Source: Nitzschia sp. pyKryTriq1 (Eukaryota > Bacillariophyta > Bacillariophyceae > Bacillariales > Bacillariaceae). From it: DNA of 64,000 nucleotides. This document shows, one piece after another, positions 53,415-64,000 of the stretch. Numbering within the stretch: position 1 is the stretch's first letter; the number at the start of each line of letters is the position of its first letter. Below the pieces are notes generated by a model that saw only the letters and a list, made by a program, of their open reading frames with translations, was not told where the DNA came from and searched no databases. Where the stretch lies: the NCBI GenBank assembly GCA_956465555.1, contig OY101123.1:1736001-1800000 (forward strand), given 5' to 3'. Made by a program: the position numbers and the translations under genes.

Positions 53415-55285
53415 ATGATGATGATGATGATGATGAACAATAAGATGCAGGCTGTTAGAATATTTGTCTACCAGTACTGTGTCCTGCTATTGCTTTGTCG
53501 TCGTCCGCTGGAAGTGTTCTCGTTCGGCGGATCCGGCACCACCACCGGCCATCGGCAAAGAAAGTTCGGTAGTATCTCAAGATCCAGTATAACTCGCACT
53601 TCGGTACTCGTTTCCAATGACGACTTTGAGGGTGAGGGAAGCACGAGTGTAGTATCATCAATCCCATCAGCCACCACTGATATTTTAATATGTGGAGGTG
53701 GGCCGACGGGTCTTTTGGCCTCCATCATGTTGGCTCAAAAATTCCCTAAATCTCAAATTCAAGTCCACGACCGTCTGCCCGTACCTCCTGATCCAACCGA
53801 TGATCAAGTCTGGGGCGACACCTCGAAATATTATTTGATTGGCTTGGGCGGTCGCGGCATCACTTCCTTGGAGACCTTTGGGGTTTGGAATGAGGATGAT
53901 GGAGGAGTGGCTCCCTTTTGCTTGTCCGTGCCGGGCCGCAAGGATTGGACGCCCGAAACGCCCGAGGGGAAAGAAACCATACGGACCGATCGGAAATATG
54001 TGACACAAGTCTTGCCACGCGACAAATTAGTGAGTATCTTGCATCGGCATGTGGTCCAAAACTACTCGGAACAAATTGAACTGGTGTACCAAAGTCAAGT
54101 GCGACCTGTGGAGTTTGAGTATCACCATCATGATCGCCACCGTCTCTCCGACAACACAAGCGACAACCCAGACACACTACTAGTACCCCAGGTGCTGGTA
54201 GAAGTGTCGCATGTGGATGAGAATGATTGGAAACCTATTCTTGCGGATTTGGTCATCGCTTCGGATGGTTCGGCTCGAACATTTGCGAATTGCATGGAGG
54301 AATTGGATCAGGGAGTGATGGGGGATCCCTTTCAGGTCGTCCGATTCGAGGACGACAATGTGCGAGTGTACAAGACGCTTCCCTTTCGACTACCTGAAAG
54401 GAGTTGGAGCATCCGTTCGTCGCCGACCAGTCATGACGAGAGCCAAGGCGACATATTTTGGAATTATGCGGTGCAATCGGCAAAACGCCGTGTCATTTTT
54501 GACGCCTTGCCAGCCAATCATCAAGGAGACTATGTAGGTGTACTCTTGCTTCGGGGCGATGACGAAATGGCACAACCCAATGTGGATCCGGCTCTATTTC
54601 GAGACTTTTTGGAACAGGAGATCCCTCAATTTATTTCCTTGTTGGGCGACGAAGCAATATCTGCAGCTGCCAAGAGTGGGCCATCGTCCCTCCCCCAATT
54701 CCGATACATCACACCTCGTATGTATCAAGGACCACGAACGATTCTGTTGGGGGATACGGCTCATACTGTGAAACCTTATTTTGGTATGGGAGCCAATAGT
54801 GCCCTAGAGGATGTCAAGGTGCGTTTTGAAAATGATGAAACTGACGACGGCTTCATATTACGAGTTCATCAGAAGAAGCAGCGACACTCACCCTTTGCCT
54901 TTCGCAGATCTTTGGTGAATGCATCGATGAATCGCCTAATAATTTGACAGAGGCCATTCGGAACTTTTCCGAACGTCGAACACCGGACATGGAGGTTTTG
55001 GTGCAAACATCGCGAGACCTCGACCGGCCAGGAACCTTGGGAGTCTTTTATTTTTTGATTCCGGTCATTTTGGATGGAATCTTTCAAAAACTGGCGCCTC
55101 AAATATTTCAGCCGAACATCATCTCGTTGATACAAAATGAAGAGTACACCTTTCAAGAGGCGGTCAACCGGAAACAAAAGGATCGGATAGGACAATTACT
55201 GATATTGGGTGGCTTCTTTTACTCTTTGGCTTTCGCCGGTAGCAGTCTCTTTGGATTCATTTCAAGTGCTCTCTCGCCCTCCTAG
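53415..55285 (+). CDS. FAD-dependent monooxygenase, kynurenine-monooxygenase-like
   Basis: Two exons, 53415-54818 and 54908-55285, phase 0, 89 bp intron; 593 residues. The protein begins with seven Met codons (ATG microsatellite), then a hydrophobic leader (FVYQYCVLLLLC) ending near EVFSFGG, a possible signal or weak ASAF-type site. The FAD Rossmann motif is ILICGGGPTGLLASIML. Mid-protein PRDKLVSILHRH resembles the family's substrate-side Arg-Asp motif, and GDTAHTVKPYFGMGANSALED is the second FAD site (GD motif), just before the splice. The C-terminus has a hydrophobic helix (LLILGGFFYSLAFAGSSLF), as in membrane-bound KMO. Aromatic hydroxylation of an unknown substrate is inferred. Confidence 0.78.
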
Positions 55286-55450
55286 CAGTATCGGTAACTC
55301 TACTTTCAACAAAGGCGAAACAAACAACTCCGACTATTATTGTGCAATTGTAGACGCAATACTGGTAGCTTTTTTTATTTTTGCAGACAATAAGGAATAA
55401 GGCCCACGTGCATATTTTTCAAAACAGATATCACCGAATAGCGCAGGGAT

Positions 55451-57425
55451 CTATTCGGCCTTTGATTTCTCCATTCGATTTGCCTTTTCGATTTCCGTTT
55501 GGGCGAGGAACAGAGTACTCAATTTACTGGCAGCCGCAATCCATCCAAAGAGGACTGAATAAAAAATCATTCCCACAACTGGCGCTGCATTGATGATATT
55601 CCCAAACAAGAAAACTAGGCCTTGTTGTATCAACGAGCCACCACTCTTCCCGATGCGAGATCCTAGCACATCGATCGCGGCCTTGCCTTTTACCTTTGAT
55701 TCTTCATCCAAAGGAATGTAGGCCATTTGGGTTGTCGGATCGAACAAGGCATACTTTGCGGTCTTGCTCAAAAGTGACTGGATCGTTCCAAACATGACTG
55801 CAGTGGCGAGCAAGGCCGGGCTATCAAGACCCATCAGAATACAACCAAAGAATGGTGCCGATAGAGCTGCCATGGTCACGGGCGTTGCCATGGCGCCAAC
55901 TCTCCAACCAAGAAGTCGAATGACGTGCACTCCAAAGAAAATGACAATGCAAGTGCACATCCCGACAGCCGACGAAAAGTTGCCCATGAATCGCTGGTAG
56001 TCGAGAGGGTTGGGATACTGTTTCTTGACCAGCGACTTCCACATGATCTCCGTGAAATTGATGCTGAGTCCATAACCCAAAACCAAAGCCGCTATCAAAC
56101 GTAGATATTGTGAGGATGCCAAGAACTTGGCAGATTCACCCATGCTCATGGACGGCTTTTTCTTCTTCTTGGGCTTGGATTCTTGGGCTGCTGCTGCTGC
56201 TTCTCCCCCTTCCGTGGATGCCACCGGTGCGCGTTCCGTTCTTTCGATATATTTAGTTGCCGCATGGTAAAAGTAACAAATCATGACCCCTGCAAAGGTC
56301 ACTGCCGCTGTCAATCGATGCATACTGGCGCCGAACGTAGGAGCTTTACTAGCATACCGCACCACAAACTGACCCGCAAGGACAGGGGCCAACCCACTCA
56401 TTTGCGCAAAGAGGGGATAAAAGCGCTTTGCTTGGTCTACCGAAACAACATCATTGGCGAATTGCCAGAATAGTAGCCCAACACTGACACTGGAATAGAT
56501 CTCTGCCATAACGTAAAACAAAGCAGAAGTCCAATTCGCAATGATCTTGGCCATAACGGCCATCCCTCCACTCACAGCATTGCCCGGAAGAAACGCCTCG
56601 ACACTGGCCAAGGACGGATGGAGAAAAGCAGCGTTGGGATAGAGAAACATGTCGAATAGTCCGAAAAATGTGAAGAAGGGGATGCATGTAGAATAGAACA
56701 ATGTCTTCTTGCTCATTGCATTTGCCATCTTGGAGTATAGAGCAATAAATGCAGTTGCTGCCGGCAGAACTCCATAAATCTGCAATACGGGGAAAGAAGG
56801 TGCAATGATATTTAGTACGACAAAAAGACCATGGGTGACGAAAAGGATCGATTATTTGCTTCGTCGTCATATCGACCGATGGAAAGAACATCAAATGTTA
56901 ACCACAACAACGTACCTTGAGAAAGGCAATGGCTTCAGCGCCACACTGAGTAACCACCAATGTGTCCTTTGTGTCTCTCGTCAATGTCAGTGCCATAATA
57001 ATAAAGAATTTAATCGAACCGATCAAGAGGAATTTAGTGACTTCATGTTCGCCATGAATCGGAAAAATAGTCTGACGAATCTTCTTCCACCGACTAGGCT
57101 CATTGGATGAAGAAGAAGGAATATTCGAAGACATTGGGGGTTGCGATGAAGGCTGCGGCAGAAAAGTGGATCCTCCTCGTGGTGGTGTTGAGGCTACCAT
57201 TTGCAGAATCTTGTTATTGGAAGAAGATTCAGGTGAAGTCGTCGTCAGCTGAGTCTGTTGGTTCCAATATCGGTGGCGTTGATGGCTGGAGGAAGAAGCA
57301 GCGTTGGTGGTGGGAGCGAAGCAGTTGGCTGACGAAGGGCAAAATACCAATTGGATTATGCACCACAGAAAGAACACGCAATTTCGTTTTCGTGCTCCTG
57401 AGCAACAAAAATCCAGATTCATCAC
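55451..57425 (-). CDS. NTT: Plastid-type ADP/ATP (nucleotide) translocase, NTT family
   Basis: Two exons on minus, 57425-56916 and 56779-55451, phase 0, 136 bp intron; 612 residues. NTT carriers exchange ATP and ADP, or import nucleotides, across plastid envelopes; relatives serve intracellular bacteria such as Chlamydia and Rickettsia. A signal peptide ending SSANCFAPT (ASAF-type site) predicts plastid delivery. Family motifs include FLLIGSIKFFIIMALTLTRDTKDTLVV (first helix), CGAEAIAFLK joined to IYGVLPAA, ANWTSALFYVMAEIYSSV, SINFTEIMWKSLVKKQYPNP and AKYALFDPTTQMAYIPLD. About 11-12 helices are expected. A Lys-rich cytosolic loop (SKPKKKKKPS) lies mid-protein. Confidence 0.95.
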
Positions 57426-59285
57426 CTCGGATCAAATTCGGTACTCCGTTGGAAATATTATACGATGAATCTTCTTCGAGATCGGCAAATGTTGCCAGTG
57501 AAGAAGATACTCTGCAGGGAAATGGTCGTTTATTAGTACCAGAACTGATACACTTTTTGCAGAAAATAGCCGTCAACCTCTTTGCTGGATGGGAGGAGCG
57601 CTGTACTCGTAGTGCGTTCTTGACAGGCGGTCGTCGGATTACTCTTACGTAGTATAATAGATGACGGAGTAGCAGTCGATGGATATGGTGGATCCAAGTG
57701 GTTCCAAATTAATAATGGTTCTGCTGCTAGCTGTCGTGGGATGTGTTTTCTGCCTTCTCCCTTTCTCGTTGCTGTCAACTAATGATGATTGGCTTCGATC
57801 GAAGGTTTTGAGCGAGCGGAGGAGAATAAAAGCGAAATGGTGTCTGATGGGTGATGGGTATCATCCAACCGCACAACCGCCGTTCGTGCCATCAAAAAAG
57901 TGCACCTCCAGTGCGTCATTCTGGCGGAGTTTGGTCTCATTACCCAAAAAAGATGGCGAGGGTATTGTATCGAGTATCTTAAAAATTGTATATATGATGG
58001 ATAGATATTATATCACTTATACAGGACCCGGACGACGACCCGATTTTTTTCTACGGTAGTGATGATGATGATGCCGCCGGCCTCAACACAAGAATGAGCG
58101 AGATATGCCCAACACCTGCCTGCCCGACACAGGATGATGTCACCTTCTAATTACTCCCATGACAGGCGAACATGAAGAACATCGTCGTCGTCGTTGCATG
58201 ATGCATTCAACGGAAAAAATACGAGGTCCTTATTAGGAAAAGAGAATTGAGAACGGTCTAGTGAAATATGCCCCTCCCTGCCTGGCTGGGCGAGCGAAGG
58301 GGTGATTATGATGATGCGAGGTCCCCATTTTTTCTCGGGCATGTTTCGATCTTCGGAGTCTCGCACTTGGTCGTCGCGGGAAAGTGGAGATGGCCGGTAT
58401 CAAAGAAAATACAACAACCAACAACGAAACCATCATCGCATCATCATTGATCGATCGACACAAACGGAACACATTTTCGGAAGGGTCATTTACATTGAAA
58501 TTTTCTTTCCCAGATTGAGCCAAAAATATTCAGGTAAGCGCTCATTGTCATTGGTCATCATTTATTTCAGACCCCACGATGCAACCGTACTGCTGAAAGC
58601 AAAACGTCAGCGTGACCGGGAAGAGGCCTTGGCAAAGGAGCTCCCTGGTACTCCTTTTGCTTCCTTGCAATCAAGGCGACAGGAGAAGATGATCATGATC
58701 AATGGCGTCGGCGATTGATGCGAAAATGGATGGTCCAGAGGCAGCTTTTTGTTGATCATTTGAGTCGTTAAAAATTCAGTACATAATTTACGTAGCATTC
58801 TACGCTGGTACTGCTGTCTACCACGGATTTACAGGCCAAGCACCGTGAGGGAGTGTCCGTGTAGAATTGCAACTATTAAGACTCGAAGTAGTCAATCTCG
58901 CACAAAACATACTCGTACGCACGCACGCACGTGTACCAGTATGTACTACGTACGGTACGAGTTTTTATCTCCCCCAGCCACCACGTGGCCCCCAGTAGAA
59001 ATTCTACGTGGGTTTTGTGCGAGAGAGAACTTTCAATGGCCTCTCTTCATTCGTTCATTGAAGAAGTTGCAAAAATGGAAAGTGCGAGAAGAATGAAGAA
59101 TAATAATCGCGGAGGCGACAGGAAGAATACTTTTTTGCTTGTCCGGCTGGATGCGTTAGCTGCACTGCCATTCATTCATTCGTTCATTCTGTCTTGCGGC
59201 TCACTGACACCTTTCATCCCCTGTACTTCGATCTGGCAGAAGGAACTTGTCTGTTTATTTTTTATAGAAGAAGAATCGAATCATC
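57426..59285. other. Divergent intergenic region, 1.86 kb
   Basis: This lies between the nucleotide-carrier gene (minus) and the MATE gene (plus). Open frames on both strands (for example 57679-58059 plus, 57533-57778 minus) lack gene-like features. One frame at 58302-58718 is listed separately with low confidence. Confidence 0.4.
58302..58718 (+). CDS. Doubtful hypothetical protein
   Basis: A 138-codon frame whose last 50 codons (ATVLLKAKRQRDREEALAKE, PFASLQSRRQEKM) look like a charged helix, while the first part does not look protein-like. A GTAAGC...TTTCAG pair 37 bases apart sits in the middle but is too short for the introns seen here. It may be the last exon of an unresolved gene, or chance. 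Confidence 0.2.
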   Translation: MIMMMRGPHFFSGMFRSSESRTWSSRESGDGRYQRKYNNQQRNHHRIIIDRSTQTEHIFGRVIYIEIFFPRLSQKYSGKRSLSLVIIYFRPHDATVLLKAKRQRDREEALAKELPGTPFASLQSRRQEKMIMINGVGD

Positions 59286-61593
59286 ATGGTGCAGAAATCT
59301 TTGCTAGCCGCCTTATTACTCCACGGGCTTCAAGGAAGCCATGGTTTCGTATCCAATAACGCCAGAGCCTCTCTCCGGCCGCGGACTACAAGAGCAACTA
59401 CTTATTCCCTTCCCAAAGAAGAAAAGGTAGCACCCATCGCAGGAGTGGAACCACCAAAGAGCGACGAAAACGAGCCTGTATTGTTGGAACAACTTTTGAA
59501 TTCGGATATCACCAGCGCCGCGGAAATAGCTGCTGCTGCTCCTCTATTAGTGTCGTCGACGTCGTCGGTGGTTGTGCCCCCTCCTGATTTGGTGGATCGT
59601 ATGAGCAGAGAGGAGGACGTCAAGGCGATTCTGGTAGCTTCTGGGCAAGCGGCCGCAGAAGCGGAAGCTTCCATGCCGCCTGAGCTGAAGCAACAACTTG
59701 CATTTACGGCTAAGAACACAAACGCGACAACAAGTTCGTTGGTGGTGGAGCCTCTGGAGATCATCGAATCCGTTCCCGACATTTTGACCGCCGCATCCGT
59801 GGTTGGAGAGCCTGTCACGAAAATTCAACCACCCAAGGTTTCCAAGATTCTTAAATTTGCCATTCCCGCGATCGGGGTTTGGCTTTGTGGTCCCTTGTTG
59901 TCTTTGATTGATACTTCGGCGGTCGGTTTGTTCTCTGGCACTGTGCAACAAGCAGCGCTGAGCCCTGCCGTAGCCGTCACTGACTACGCCGCTCTACTGA
60001 TTGTAAGTGAATGATGATCCTTTCCCTTTCTCAGTGGGTGCGAGTAGCACCTACCCCGGATCCCATCATTATCATTTGCTCACCCCCTGCGCTACCCTTT
60101 ACTTTGTTTTCTAGGCCTTTATGTACACTGGTGCTACAAATTTGGTCGCAGCCGCACAAGAATCAGATAGAGGAACTCCTAAAAAGCCAGCCACGACAAA
60201 GGTGTTGATTGGATCCATGCAACTCTCTACCTATGTCGGCGCTGGTCTTGGGTTAATTCTCTTTACCTTTGCCAGGCCCCTACTCAAAGCCATTATTGGC
60301 AATGAGGGCATTAATCCTGCGGTATTTTCTGCCGCCATGAAATACGTTCGGATTCGGGCGCTGGGTATGCCCGCGGCTGCCATTATCGGAAGCACGCAAG
60401 CCGCTTGCTTGGGGATGCAAGATATTCGAAGCCCGCTCTATGTTCTTGTGGCAGCAGCGGTGGTGAACTTTTTTGGGGATGTCTTGTTTGTGGGACATTC
60501 GCATCCGCTCATTGGAGGTGCTGCGGGTGCCGCGTGGGCAACTGTGATTTCCCAATACACGGGCGTCTTTTTGTTTGTCAAATGGCTGATGCACAAAAAG
60601 TCCAATGCGCAGCCACGAGTTGTCAATGTTTCCAATGCCATTTTGGAAATGACAGGAAAACCAAGCAGCAAAGGCAAAAGCCGAAGGCAACAACTACGTG
60701 ATGCGCTTCAAACCTTTGGGATCAACACCAACGACGTGTCCAATAAGCCGTCAAGAGGTGTGATGAAGAAGATTTTCAATCGTCCCAAAAAGGTCGTCTC
60801 GAAGAAAACGGCGCCAAAGGAAGAGAGCTTTACTGTTCGTGGATTCCTTGCCGATAGATTTTCTTTCCGGGATCTAGTCAAGTTGCCATCGGCAGAGACA
60901 AGAAAGAAATTTACTCCCTATCTTGCTCCGGTCACCGCCACTCAGGTGGGACGCGTTTCGGGATACATCGCCATGAGTCACGTGGTCGCCTCGTCTCTGG
61001 GAACCACGAGTATGGCTGCCCAACAAATTATTGTCAGCCTTTTCTACTGCCTCTGCCCGATTGCCGACTCGTTGAGTCTCACTGCTCAGAGTTTCTTGCC
61101 TTCCATCTCCGAGAAGGCTCCGAGCCGAGAACGATCCGCGGCATTGAGGAAAACAGCGCTGAACTTCATCAAAGCTGGAGCCATCTTTGGAGGTGCAATG
61201 GTAGCAGCGGTCGCCATGATTCCATTCCTATCTAGCATGTTCACTTCCGATCTTGCCGTCATTGGACTGGTCAATTCCGTGGTTCCTCTGCTGTTGGTCT
61301 TTTTCAGTGTCCACGGTGTTCTTTGCGCTAGCGAGGGCGTTCTCTTGGGCCAAAAGGATCTCAACTTTCTTGGTCGCATGTACGCCATGTTCTTTGCGAC
61401 CGTCCCGTACCTATTGTTGAAGCTCAAAAAGGCTGCCCTCACTGGAACTCGACCAGTCAACCTGGCATCCGTATGGACCGTCTTTTTGGGATACCAACTG
61501 TTCCGATGTGCCGCATGGGTGGGCCGAGTCGTCCAATTACAAAAGAGGACCGAGGATGCATCCTCCCGCTTGCCGGAAGAAGTATCATCATAA
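59286..61593 (+). CDS. MATE-family efflux carrier, probably plastid envelope
   Basis: Two exons, 59286-60002 and 60115-61593, phase 0, 112 bp intron; 731 residues. The N-terminus has a short signal peptide ending GSHGFVS, a weak ASAF-type site, then a basic Ser/Thr/Arg transit-like region and about 150 variable residues. The MATE domain begins near PAIGVWLCGPLLSLIDTSAVGLF, continues through the splice (DYAALLI joined to AFMYTGATNLVAAAQ), and includes RIRALGMPAAAIIGSTQAACLGMQD and GAAGAAWATVISQ. The second half has HVVASSLGTTSMAAQQI. A basic loop of about 100 residues separates the halves. This arrangement resembles plant plastid MATE proteins (EDS5/DTX47 group), which export organic acids such as salicylate or isochorismate; the substrate here is unknown. 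Confidence 0.88.
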
Positions 61594-62219
61594 TCGTCAT
61601 CGTGGCCCATCGACAGCCTATATAGGTCTGTTGATTGGACAAATCATTTCCGGACGGCCGGCCGCTCGCGCATTGACAATGCCTTGCGCGAAAGATATCA
61701 GTTACCTTCAGTAGCTCCTAGAGTACCTGCTAACATAATTCTGCGAATACAATACATAATAGAAAAGCATACACACTATTGCGCATTCCTTTACTTTTCA
61801 TTCCCTACTCTCTAGCGCTACAGTAGTAGTAGATAGAATGGAGATAGACGAGACTCCAAAATCCGGAAGCCACACCTCCCAGCAACCGGAGACTACCAGT
61901 ACTCTCTCCGGTCTCCGGTTGCGCCGTTTCTGTGGGTCGTATCAGTCGAAGTTCCGATCCGAACTATCTCTTCGCGGGATGCGATTCTTTTCTTCAAGAG
62001 ATACGATGTGCGAAACAATAATATGATGCAGCGACGATGAGATGCGGATAATACTATCTCGCGAAACACTGCTTCTTCCCACTGCTCACCCCCTCGTAAA
62101 CTATATCAAGAGAGGAAATACGTTGTGGTGGAAGCGAGGTTACAGGGGCTGCGCAATCTTACAGATCAAAGATCGCGATCTTTCCTTTCTTTCACCGCAT
62201 CTCGCACCAAATACGATCG
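61594..62219. other. Intergenic region between MATE and SET-like genes
   Basis: A 626 bp tandem-orientation spacer. CTCTCCGGTCTCCGG and similar direct repeats lie near 61880-61920. No gene is recognisable; the last part is likely leader and promoter of the SET-like gene. Confidence 0.4.
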
Positions 62220-63104
62220 ATGCGTCTGTTGGGCCATCCTGTTGGCGGCTGGGCCGCTCCAGCTCTATCCCTGCTCCCGACAACGATTGCATCATTTCCT
62301 CCAAAGGCTACTGCTACTGCTGCTGTTGCATTCATTGGTTCCCCTCGAAGTCAGCGCATGATGCACGGACTGCTTGGCCGACTACGGCAATATCTTTCTT
62401 CTTCGTCGAGAACCTCGATGAAGAATCATAATTCCGTGATGGTGAATACGTTGGAATCCACATTGGATTGGAGCGACCGGATCGGGTTACAGGATCGATA
62501 CACTCTAGAAGAAAAGGGATGGCATGTCCATGTCGATTGGCGTCCCACTCCATACGGAGCGGGTTTGTTCTCGAAACAAGCGATTGCCAAGGGAACGATT
62601 CTACGAACGGGAATTTTAGGAGTCAATTTGAAAGAATTCCAGTCGATTGCCGATATTGACGAATTTTGCAACCAACAGCAACACCAACAACAAGAGAATG
62701 ATGATGAAAATCCAGAGAATGTCATCATAGCCCGGCGAGAATATGTGAAAGACTATCTATGGGGATTTTCCAGATTCGCCGATGAAGGTGGTTACCCTCT
62801 CGACGCCGAAGCCGATGTGGCAGATGCGTCGGGTGGTCGACGCTTTTATGGAATGTGGATCCCAGGAAATGGCTTGAATCACAGTCCAGAACCAAATACT
62901 GTCTACCGATTATCACCCGCCGGGGAGGGTAATAATGATGCTGGTGGCATTGACTTGGTAGCACTGACAGATATTGCTGTCGATGATGAACTCTTTGATG
63001 ACTACCGACGACATGGGAAGGCTCCCCACTGGCTCAAAGAATTCGCTCAACTCTACAATGTCACATTGAACTTTGCGGATTGTAATGATTTTGTACAACA
63101 GTAA
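62220..63104 (+). CDS. SET-domain-like protein
   Basis: 294 residues, single exon, ATG at 62220; internal Mets at residues 47, 48, 67 and 74 are alternative starts. The SET hallmarks are present in order: WRPTPYGAGLFSKQAIAKGTIL (the GxG cofactor loop, residues 108-128), GNGLNHSPEPNTVYR (the NHS motif) and TDIAVDDELFDDY (the C-terminal ELxxDY motif, in a variant form). The intervening region has a Gln-rich insertion. SET proteins methylate lysines of histones or other proteins. There is no post-SET Cys cluster, so this resembles the small stand-alone SET proteins common in algae, and the substrate need not be histone. A basic, Ala/Ser-rich N-terminus might be an organelle presequence. Confidence 0.7.
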   Translation: MRLLGHPVGGWAAPALSLLPTTIASFPPKATATAAVAFIGSPRSQRMMHGLLGRLRQYLSSSSRTSMKNHNSVMVNTLESTLDWSDRIGLQDRYTLEEKGWHVHVDWRPTPYGAGLFSKQAIAKGTILRTGILGVNLKEFQSIADIDEFCNQQQHQQQENDDENPENVIIARREYVKDYLWGFSRFADEGGYPLDAEADVADASGGRRFYGMWIPGNGLNHSPEPNTVYRLSPAGEGNNDAGGIDLVALTDIAVDDELFDDYRRHGKAPHWLKEFAQLYNVTLNFADCNDFVQQ

Positions 63105-63264
63105 AATTGGTAATTGCTAGTTGTAACTATATACTGCATAATACAAGATACAGTAGCACACTATATTGACCTTGTCTTTCCCAGTGCCTCGCCAATCAAC
63201 AAGAAGCATCATACTCCACTGGCCGAGCAGCTACCGGTAGCAGTGCTCACTCAGTATTTTAGTA

Positions 63265-64000
63265 TCATTCCTCCCCATTCATCTTTTCAAAAATCACCGA
63301 TTGTTGCTCAAAGACTTGCAAGGCATGTTCATAAAGTTCCACATCGTATGCATTGACTGCTGCAATCGCCTCCCATTCGGGACTCCCTGGTTGCACTTTG
63401 GGATGATCAAAGGCATTTGCTCCATGTTCTGCAAAACGCGACCGACAAGAATCCCAATCATAAGCATCCGAACTATGTTCCTTCGACCACCCAAAATACC
63501 TTCCAAACCGTCTCAAAGACTCGTCCATTTGATCTGTCAATCCTACAAGCATCTTTTGATCCAGAAGATGCTTGGCATATTCCAAATCGTCTCTTGTCAT
63601 CATCAAGCCATTTCCGTTGTTGTTTCGGTCTTGCCGTCCTTGTACTGCCAGATAGTAGGTCATCCAATTCCGTTCCACCGCAGCACTATCCGTATTCGAT
63701 GCTGTTGTTGTTGTTGCTGCTGCTGCTGCTGCTTGTTGATAAAATTGCAACAATGTCGTATTTTTCAATTCTGGACGATAGGTGGATTCCCAGTCGGCAT
63801 GCTGCAAATAGTAAAACAAACTGACGGCACGTTCGACAGGATGACGAAACAAAGCAAATAGAGCGCCCCGTGTAATAGTAATGGTAGACGCTGGTGTATT
63901 AGATGCTGTAGATGTAGCATGATCATCACCACGGTCATTCTCGACACTGCTGGGAGTGGCTCCTGTCAACAAGTAATTCACGGCATCCTGGAGCAATGGT
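63265..64000 (-). CDS. Sulfotransferase-like protein, 5' end outside window
   Basis: The frame is open from the right edge to the stop at 63265-63267; no start codon is in view, so the N-terminus lies beyond the window. The visible 245 residues include ALFRHPVERAVSLFYYLQHA, the 3'-phosphate (PAPS) binding motif of the sulfotransferase superfamily (Arg, Pro, Arg and Ser spaced as in RxPxxRxxSxY). VGLTDQMDESLRRFGRYFGW follows, typical of the Golgi heparan/chondroitin-type sulfotransferases (Sulfotransfer_2/3 group). The 5'-phosphosulfate loop would be upstream, outside the window. Such enzymes sulfate polysaccharides; diatoms secrete sulfated glucuronomannans, but the acceptor here is unknown. 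An Ala/Thr-rich microsatellite insertion is present (bases 63705-63735). Confidence 0.68.
   Translation of the reverse strand, partial: PLLQDAVNYLLTGATPSSVENDRGDDHATSTASNTPASTITITRGALFALFRHPVERAVSLFYYLQHADWESTYRPELKNTTLLQFYQQAAAAAATTTTASNTDSAAVERNWMTYYLAVQGRQDRNNNGNGLMMTRDDLEYAKHLLDQKMLVGLTDQMDESLRRFGRYFGWSKEHSSDAYDWDSCRSRFAEHGANAFDHPKVQPGSPEWEAIAAVNAYDVELYEHALQVFEQQSVIFEKMNGEE

Noticed and set aside
57679-58059. 126-codon plus-strand frame with a hydrophobic start
   Set aside because: There is a superficial signal-like stretch only; no domain, no splice support, and the antisense frames are equally long.

Overview
The window is nuclear DNA of a diatom, most likely a raphid pennate; the species is not fixed by the sequence. 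The evidence is: compact genes with short GT-AG introns (83 to 240 bp); several precursors with a signal peptide followed by an ASAF-type site with Phe at +1, the bipartite presequence used to enter a secondary red-lineage plastid (ChlD, an ADP/ATP carrier, a MATE carrier, an unknown membrane protein); a DNMT5-type methyltransferase-SNF2 fusion, known from diatoms; and mRNA leaders rich in A and CAA. I joined exons by hand from splice sites and reading phase; coordinates are given in each entry.

Layout, left to right. 0-12 kb: a SUN-domain protein cut by the left edge, a 1291-residue armadillo-repeat protein, a MOZART1 (gamma-tubulin complex) protein, a small plastid membrane protein and a 12-MORN-repeat protein. 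13-21 kb: a five-exon membrane-bound O-acyltransferase of wax-synthase type, a membrane RING-H2 protein, an ankyrin-repeat protein and a sepiapterin-reductase-like SDR. 21-31 kb: four-exon Mg-chelatase subunit D, a lysine-rich secreted protein, a large AAA/TPR predicted ATPase and a small secreted helical protein. 32-44 kb is a regulatory and chromatin block: a p70-S6-kinase-like AGC kinase diverges from DNMT5, which converges on histone H3; H3 and H4 form a head-to-head pair. 45-51 kb: PEX3, a globin-domain gene whose N-terminal part I could not find, a secreted KAPTVKS-repeat protein with a duplicated cysteine module, and a mitochondrial-type protein made of nine VDAPDG repeats. 52-53 kb: a tyrosine-recombinase retroelement remnant with split direct repeats. 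53-64 kb: an FAD monooxygenase, a plastid-type ADP/ATP carrier, a MATE carrier, a SET-like protein and a sulfotransferase cut by the right edge.

Functional threads: plastid biogenesis and transport (ChlD for chlorophyll, the nucleotide carrier, the MATE carrier, the unknown 198-residue protein); chromatin (DNMT5, H3, H4, possibly the SET-like protein); and secreted lysine/serine-rich proteins that resemble biosilica or cell-wall proteins only in composition. Non-coding DNA is full of short palindromic words (CTACTAGTAG and TACCGGTA types) that are rare in exons. The most notable observations are the split-direct-repeat element, a metazoan-like histone 3' stem-loop behind H4, the VDAPDG repeat protein, and the in-frame second cysteine module behind a double stop codon.
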